The notes under the pieces are model-generated. The model had not been told where the DNA came from, ran no database searches, and saw nothing but the letters and a program-made list of their open reading frames with translations. Positions 42,860-47,155 of a DNA stretch of 47,155 nt are shown piece by piece. The DNA lies in assembly GCA_000435055.1 (NCBI GenBank), contig FR879702.1:2539-49693 (forward strand). Reading direction: 5' to 3'. The stretch comes from Clostridium sp. CAG:138 (GTDB lineage: Bacteria > Bacillota > Clostridia > Christensenellales > CAG-138). Made by a program: the position numbers and the translations under genes. Numbering within the stretch: position 1 is the stretch's first letter; every line of letters starts with the position of its first letter.

Positions 42860-42888
42860 ATTATATCATACGGTTCGGAGCGTTTCAA
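42860..42888 (-). promoter_or_regulatory. Promoter of the thioredoxin–polyferredoxin cluster
   Basis: On the minus strand, TTGAAA (42883–42888), a 17-bp spacer and TATAAT (42860–42865). The -10 element lies within an inverted repeat TGATAT–T–ATATCA that could be an operator. Confidence 0.65.
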
Positions 42889-42977
42889 TGCCTTCGAAAC
42901 AATTTTGCGGCAATTTAGTCCATATACAAATTTCCCGGTGCCGCCCTAAGGTCTTCTGAAAAGTGTGGACGCTCAGT

Positions 42978-43331
42978 TCATGTTTTTGCATTTTCTGCAT
43001 GGATTTTTAGAAGTAATTCATAGCTCGGAGTGTCGGAATGAATGCTTCTTGTCAATGTTGGACAGGGAAAATCTTTGCACTGTCCGCAGCTTTGCAGCCC
43101 GCGTCCGATGGAACATAAGCGGATTGCGCATTCGGCACAAAATTTGTGTGCCGATGCAGTATCAGCATGGCAGCCGAAGCAAATCAGGTCATCCGTTGTA
43201 AAAGTTTTTTGCGGGGTGGAAAACTTTTCAATCAGCTTCTTCCCGAGCTCTGCATCCCTTGTTTCCGTATAAATAAAAAACGGACAATTGCCGCAGTCGA
43301 AACCGCAGCAGGCTAAATGCTTTGTTTTCAT
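42978..43331 (-). CDS. DUF3795 domain-containing protein
   Basis: A 117-residue soluble protein rich in cysteine: CCGFDCGNCPFF at the start, CFGCHADTASAHKFCAECAIRLC in the middle and SCGQCKDFPCP near the end. This is the pattern of the DUF3795 family, thought to be zinc-binding, function unknown. The only strong ribosome binding site, AAAGGA, lies 14 nt before the ATG, which is longer than usual. It has its own promoter and lies beside, but is not co-transcribed with, the minus-strand redox cluster. Confidence 0.85.
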   Translation of the reverse strand: MKTKHLACCGFDCGNCPFFIYTETRDAELGKKLIEKFSTPQKTFTTDDLICFGCHADTASAHKFCAECAIRLCSIGRGLQSCGQCKDFPCPTLTRSIHSDTPSYELLLKIHAENAKT

Positions 43332-43363
43332 AAATCAATCACCGATTCCTTTCATTTTCTTTA

Positions 43364-43391
43364 ATTATACTTATATTTGCAGAAAAAGCAA
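43364..43391 (-). promoter_or_regulatory. Promoter of the DUF3795 gene
   Basis: On the minus strand, TTGCTT (43386–43391), a 16-bp spacer and TATAAT (43364–43369). Confidence 0.55.
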
Positions 43392-43461
43392 TTGCCGAAA
43401 AATCACTGCTTATTGCAAATGCATTGCTGTGCCGCATATATCGCAGAATGAAGGCGGGGAG

Positions 43462-43489
43462 TTGACATAACCGATTCATCGATTATAAT
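43462..43489 (+). promoter_or_regulatory. Intact promoter of the inactivated GNAT gene
   Basis: TTGACA (43462–43467), a 16-bp spacer and TATAAT (43484–43489). It still looks functional although the gene is broken. Confidence 0.65.
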
Positions 43490-43524
43490 ATAGGGAAAGG
43501 ATAAGTGTTTATCGGAGGCCGGAC

Positions 43525-44046
43525 ATAAAGAAGTTTTCAGTCGATGAGCTGCTTGGCGGCATTTCGTACACGTATACTGCTCGGTTGCTCGGGGAGACGG
43601 ATATACAATCAATTTTCGCTCTTTGTTCGAATAATGAGCAATACTACCGCTTTCATCCGCCGTTCGTCACGGTCGAAAGCATTGTTGAAGATATGTCTGC
43701 GCTTCCAACCGGAAAAGATGCCGGCGATAAGTTCTTTTACTGATATTTTGACGGACAAAAACTGACGGCATTAATGGATCTTGTGGTTGATTATCCGGCT
43801 GAAAATGTTGCATTTATCGGTTTGTTTATGATGGACAAAGCCTTGCAGGGCAAAGGCGCAGGCTCACGCATTGTATCCGAGTGTGCATATTTTTTGAAAA
43901 GAAACGGATACAAAAAGTTGAGGCTTGCCATCGATAAAGGCAATCCGCAAAGCAAGGCGTTTTGGCTTAAAAACGGTTTTGCATTTACAGGTGAAGAGTA
44001 TCCGAACGGTGAATTCAGCTATCTTCCGATGGAACGAATACTGTAG
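43525..44046 (+). pseudogene. GNAT acetyltransferase, inactivated by two point mutations
   Basis: One frame reads through a complete acetyltransferase of about 173 residues, ending FAFTGEEYPNGEFSYLPMERIL. The C-terminal half has the acetyl-CoA motif MDKALQGKGAGSRIVSE and KLRLAIDKGNPQSKAFWLKNGF. Two defects interrupt it. The expected start is ATA (43525–43527), six bases after GGAGG, where ATG would be normal. An in-frame TGA (43750–43752) lies in the phrase FFY-stop-YFDGQK, where TGG (Trp) would fit. Both are G-to-A changes. The rest is well conserved, so inactivation is recent, or the TGA and ATA reflect sequencing error or recoding. Confidence 0.75.
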
Positions 44047-44124
44047 CGACTGTAATAATTGAATACATGCCCGCTGAGAGCGTTCGGGATTTTGCAGACG
44101 TCAGAAGCGGGGGAGGAAGAAGCG

Positions 44125-44153
44125 TTTATTTTTTCGTTGGAATCTGGTATAAT
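44125..44153 (+). promoter_or_regulatory. Promoter of the HMA–mnmA unit
   Basis: TTTATT (44125–44130), a 17-bp spacer and a perfect TATAAT (44148–44153). Confidence 0.5.
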
Positions 44154-44199
44154 AAAGGAAGCGAATAATGTGCCGCCGAATGCGGCAGACGGAGGAAAC

Positions 44200-44400
44200 A
44201 TGAAATATATAATTACAACCGAAGGCATGGGCTGTGAACACTGCATCAAGCGCGTTACCGCTGCAATGCAGACTTTGAATGCAGCAATCATTTACGTAAA
44301 ACTTAACGATATTGCTGTTGATTTCAACGGAAACGAGAACGACCTTCGCAATGCGATTGAAGATCTCGGCTTTGATGTTATTTCAATAAAAGCACAGTGA
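44200..44400 (+). CDS. Heavy-metal-associated (HMA) domain protein, metallochaperone-like
   Basis: A 66-residue protein with the HMA fold. The metal-binding loop is GMGCEHCIKRVTAAMQTL (CxxC), followed by a strand and helix ending DLGFDVISIKAQ. Such small proteins carry copper(I) or zinc to ATPases. GGAGG lies 4 nt before the ATG at 44200. The stop codon overlaps or abuts the next gene (mnmA), and no metal ATPase is nearby. The coupling with mnmA is unexpected and may only reflect compact gene order. Confidence 0.87.
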   Translation: MKYIITTEGMGCEHCIKRVTAAMQTLNAAIIYVKLNDIAVDFNGNENDLRNAIEDLGFDVISIKAQ

Positions 44401-44465
44401 ACGGAGCGGCGGGTTACAAAATGAACTCTGCTTTTTCAAGCAATAACAGTGCTGACGGGAGCAAC

Positions 44466-45605
44466 ATGGGCTTGCCTTTTGCACGCAATGAAGGTTCGGA
44501 CAGCGGGCGCGTTGTTATCGGCTTGTCCGGCGGAGTGGATTCATCGGTTGCGGCTTTGCTGCTTAAAAAGCAGGGGCTTGACGTTGTGGGCGTCTTCATG
44601 AAAAATTGGGAGGAACAGGACGAAAACGGCTGCTGCACTGCGGAACAGGATTACGGGGATGCAAAGCGTATTGCGGAACAGATAGGCATTCCGTTCTATT
44701 CCGTTAACTTTTCAAAAGAATACTATGACCGCGTTTTTTCATACTTCCTCTCGGAGTACAAACTCGGCCGAACACCCAATCCGGATATTCTCTGCAACAC
44801 GGAAATAAAGTTCAAAGCGTTTTTGAATCTTGCAATGAATATGGATGCATCGCTCCTTGCAACCGGACATTACGCGCGGCTTGACAAAAGTAATGGGGTA
44901 AAGCTGCTTCGTGCACATGATGCAGGCAAGGATCAGACTTATTTCCTTGCGGGCCTGACTTCGGAACAGCTGAAGCGCGCCTTGTTCCCTATCGGAGATA
45001 TGGACAAAAAGGCGGTTCGTGCAATCGCTCAGGAAAACGGTCTTGTAACCGCAAAGAAAAAGGACTCGACAGGAATCTGTTTCATAGGCGAACGGAATTT
45101 TAAGCAATTCCTGATGCAGTTTTTACCGGCACGGCGCGGCGACACTGTTGATCTCAGCGGTCGTGTGATAGGCAAACATGATGGTTTGATGTATTACACG
45201 CTCGGTCAGCGTCGCGGACTGGGTATAGGCGGAATGAATGAGGGCACCGGCGAGAGCTGGTTTGTTGTGGGAAAGGATTTAAAGCGCAACAGACTTGTTG
45301 TTCAGCAGGGGGAGCATGAGGAACTTTTTTCAACGGCATTAACAGCCGATAAACTCAGCTTTATTTCAGGCTGCGCTCCGGCAAAACAGTTCCGCTGCAC
45401 TGCTAAATTCCGTTACCGTCAACCGGACAGAGGGGTCACGGTCACAATGCACGGCGATGGTGCAACCATTGACTTTGATTCGCCGGAACGTGCAGTAACA
45501 CCGGGGCAGTGGGTCGTGCTTTATGACGGCGATGTATGCCTCGGGGGAGGCCCGATTGATGAAGTTGCGCCGCTTAAAGCATTGCCGAAGATTTTTACCG
45601 ATTAG
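44466..45605 (+). CDS. mnmA: tRNA-specific 2-thiouridylase MnmA
   Basis: The enzyme puts sulfur on uridine 34 of tRNAs for Lys, Glu and Gln. The protein has 379 residues. The PP-loop is VVIGLSGGVDSSVAALLL. Catalytic cysteines are seen in GRTPNPDILCNTEIKFK and in DSTGICFIGERNFKQFL. A middle domain (MYYTLGQRRGLGIGG) and a C-terminal beta-barrel (RAVTPGQWVVLYDGDVCLGGG) complete it. The ATG at 44466 is chosen because GGGAG lies 4–5 nt before it. Alternatives are ATG 44421 and GTG 44397; the GTG overlaps the HMA stop as GTGA and could be used for coupling. Confidence 0.93.
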   Translation: MGLPFARNEGSDSGRVVIGLSGGVDSSVAALLLKKQGLDVVGVFMKNWEEQDENGCCTAEQDYGDAKRIAEQIGIPFYSVNFSKEYYDRVFSYFLSEYKLGRTPNPDILCNTEIKFKAFLNLAMNMDASLLATGHYARLDKSNGVKLLRAHDAGKDQTYFLAGLTSEQLKRALFPIGDMDKKAVRAIAQENGLVTAKKKDSTGICFIGERNFKQFLMQFLPARRGDTVDLSGRVIGKHDGLMYYTLGQRRGLGIGGMNEGTGESWFVVGKDLKRNRLVVQQGEHEELFSTALTADKLSFISGCAPAKQFRCTAKFRYRQPDRGVTVTMHGDGATIDFDSPERAVTPGQWVVLYDGDVCLGGGPIDEVAPLKALPKIFTD

Positions 45606-45655
45606 CAGTCAAACGGCTCATTGCACGGCATTAAAAAGACATCGGAGGTATTGAA

Positions 45656-46300
45656 ATGAAGAATATCGAAAAATATATTGACCACACATTGCTTAAACCT
45701 GATGCAACGGAAGCTGCAATCGGAAAAGTATGCGCAGAAGCCATTGAACATGGCTTTAAAAGCGTTTGCGTAAATCCCGCACGGATTGCCTTTGCCGCAA
45801 AGCAGCTTGAAGGAACCGGTGTTCTGCCCTGTTGCGTTGTCGGTTTTCCGCTGGGTGCAACGTTTTCAAAAGTGAAAGCCTTTGAAGCTGAAACCGCGAT
45901 TGCAAACGGCGCGAAGGAAGTCGATATGGTAATTAATATCGGTGCAGCCAAGGACGGAAATTGGGAACTTGTTGAAAGCGACATTGCCGCTGTTGTTGCC
46001 GCTGCAAAGGGAAAAGCCGCTGTCAAGGTTATTATTGAAACCTGCCTTTTGACTGATGAGGAAAAAGAAAAGGCCTGCCGATGCGCAATGGCTGCCGGTG
46101 CGGACTTTGTGAAAACTTCGACAGGTTTTTCAACCGGAGGCGCAACGGAGCATGATGTTGCCCTGATGCGCGGCGTGGTCGGAGATAAGCTTGGCGTCAA
46201 GGCTTCCGGAGGTGTGCGCACTCCCGAGGATGCGGAAAAGTTTATTGCCGCAGGCGCAACCCGACTCGGAACAAGCAACGGTGTTAAACTTTTGGGATGA
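45656..46300 (+). CDS. deoC: Deoxyribose-phosphate aldolase
   Basis: It splits 2-deoxyribose-5-phosphate into glyceraldehyde-3-phosphate and acetaldehyde in deoxynucleoside breakdown. The 214-residue length fits. Signatures are YIDHTLLKPDA, VCVNPARIAFA, VVGFPLGATFS, KEVDMVINIGA, ADFVKTSTGFSTGGAT with the Schiff-base Lys153, and VKASGGVRTPEDA with the second Lys. GGAGG lies 7 nt before the ATG. No other deo genes lie nearby. The gene follows mnmA by 50 bp. Confidence 0.97.
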   Translation: MKNIEKYIDHTLLKPDATEAAIGKVCAEAIEHGFKSVCVNPARIAFAAKQLEGTGVLPCCVVGFPLGATFSKVKAFEAETAIANGAKEVDMVINIGAAKDGNWELVESDIAAVVAAAKGKAAVKVIIETCLLTDEEKEKACRCAMAAGADFVKTSTGFSTGGATEHDVALMRGVVGDKLGVKASGGVRTPEDAEKFIAAGATRLGTSNGVKLLG

Positions 46301-46327
46301 AGGCACGGAGCGAATGCCGCGATTTAT

Positions 46328-47155
46328 ATGTCTGACTTTTGCAATAAATTGACGTATCGCTATCTTACAGAAGCTGAATTGCCGCAGGCAAAAAAACTTT
46401 GGGCAATATGCTTCCCCGAAGATGACGAGGAGTTCATTGATTACTACTTTGCCGAGCGTACTGCCGCCAATTGTGTTTTCGGCGCGTTTGATAATGCAAA
46501 TTTAGTAAGTATGCTCTGCCGTGACAGCCGCATGATGTTTGCAAACGGAGAGCTTGTTCCCGTTTGTTTTGTTTCCGGAGTAAGCACGGATCCGGCTTAT
46601 CGAAACCGCGGTATTGTCCGCACACTGATGAGCAAGCTTGATGCGGACTTGATTTGTGAGGGATTTGCGGCCGCACTGCTTCAGCCCTTTGATTTTGATT
46701 TCTACAAGAAACTGGGGTACGAAGTGTTCTCAAAACGCAGAACAGCCGTTATTAATGAAAAAGCAATCGAACAAGCTTATTCCGAACTTAAGCTGACAGG
46801 CAACGAGCAAAACAAAAGCATTTCATTTACCCGTCCTGATGCGGCGCTGATAAACACCGTTTACAATACGTATTTCGGACAGCGAAACGGCGTTTTGCAG
46901 CGCAGCATCGAACGGTGTGAAGCACTTGCACATGAATTCATGCTTTCGGGAGCATGCAGCCTTTGTGCGGGCAGAGCTTATGCGTTTTGGTATCCAAAAG
47001 AAGGAGAACTTACTTTACACGAATTCGCTTTCGAAAACGCGCGTGACGCCCTTCTTCTGCTTGAGAGAATAACTGCAAAACACTCCGAATTCCTTGTTGA
47101 GCTCCCGTGTGACCGCAGCATACCCGGAATTCCGTGCAGTGAAAAGGCTGAACCG
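46328..47155 (+). CDS. GNAT N-acetyltransferase, Eis-like (3' truncated by window edge)
   Basis: The frame is open from the ATG at 46328 to the end of the window, 276 codons, so the C-terminus is missing. The N-terminal half is a GNAT domain: YLTEAELPQAKKLWAICF at the start, then VCFVSGVSTDPAYRNRGIVRTLM, with the acetyl-CoA binding R-x-x-G-x-x motif, and FYKKLGYEVFSKR. The second half continues with a region like the second domain of Eis-family acetyltransferases. The ribosome binding site is weak. It begins 28 bp after deoC. The acetyl acceptor is unknown. Confidence 0.85.
   Translation, partial: MSDFCNKLTYRYLTEAELPQAKKLWAICFPEDDEEFIDYYFAERTAANCVFGAFDNANLVSMLCRDSRMMFANGELVPVCFVSGVSTDPAYRNRGIVRTLMSKLDADLICEGFAAALLQPFDFDFYKKLGYEVFSKRRTAVINEKAIEQAYSELKLTGNEQNKSISFTRPDAALINTVYNTYFGQRNGVLQRSIERCEALAHEFMLSGACSLCAGRAYAFWYPKEGELTLHEFAFENARDALLLLERITAKHSEFLVELPCDRSIPGIPCSEKAEP

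Noticed and set aside
1..47155. CRISPR array, prophage or integrated conjugative element
   Set aside because: No regularly spaced direct repeats and no phage, integrase or conjugation genes were found. The only tandem repeats are in-frame linker repeats.

Overview
The window reads as a chromosomal segment of a Gram-positive bacterium of the Bacillota, most likely an anaerobic, gut-type member of the Clostridia. This rests on gene content: DnaD and DnaI replication loaders, ZapA–U32–MutS2, YacL, YitT, DegV, L-serine dehydratase split into alpha and beta chains, type I dockerins, and AGGAGG ribosome binding sites with TTGACA/TATAAT promoters. The species cannot be named from the sequence alone. 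Most of the window is housekeeping DNA. There is no prophage, CRISPR array or resistance island.

Layout. 1–0.75 kb: 3' end of a YacL-type PIN/TRAM protein. 0.9–1.9 kb: decayed IS1182-type transposase. 1.9–3.9 kb: divergent LysR regulator and Sfp-type phosphopantetheinyl transferase. 4–9.5 kb: glyA, a DUF4259-like protein, arginine deiminase, a decayed membrane-protein gene and a glycerophosphodiesterase. 9.6–13.6 kb: a DUF1538 membrane protein with two P-II proteins, then sdaAB/sdaAA. 13.7–16.7 kb: a VTT membrane protein and the dnaD–dnaI pair. 17–24 kb: a dockerin protein, rpsF–ssb–rpsR, degV–pckA and a second dockerin protein. 24–28 kb: alarmone synthetase, UPF0340, YitT, a 2-hydroxyacid dehydrogenase and tRNA-Arg(CCG). 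28.6–38 kb: zapA, U32, mutS2, DUF523, then a response regulator, sensor kinase and HtrA-like protease. 38–43 kb: an all-minus-strand cluster of cell-surface thiol-redox genes. 43–47 kb: DUF3795, a dead GNAT gene, an HMA metallochaperone, mnmA, deoC and a GNAT gene cut by the window edge.

The most interesting unit is the minus-strand cluster 38252–42792. A secreted thioredoxin carrying a dockerin is followed by a thioredoxin lipoprotein, a mini membrane protein ending in a CxxC-like motif, a multi-cluster membrane polyferredoxin and a surface protein with a sortase-like VPATG tail. I infer a route that moves electrons from the cytoplasm across the membrane to wall-attached or scaffold-attached thiol proteins. 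The second candidate is the DUF1538–P-II–P-II operon upstream of serine deaminase, which looks like a P-II-controlled membrane transporter linked to serine or nitrogen metabolism. Three dockerin proteins with no recognisable enzyme of polysaccharide breakdown suggest that scaffold-type docking is used here for other purposes.

Regulation is unusually legible: about twenty sigma-A-type promoters with 16–18 bp spacers and several strong intrinsic terminators can be placed by eye. All functional calls come from reading motifs; no database search was run.
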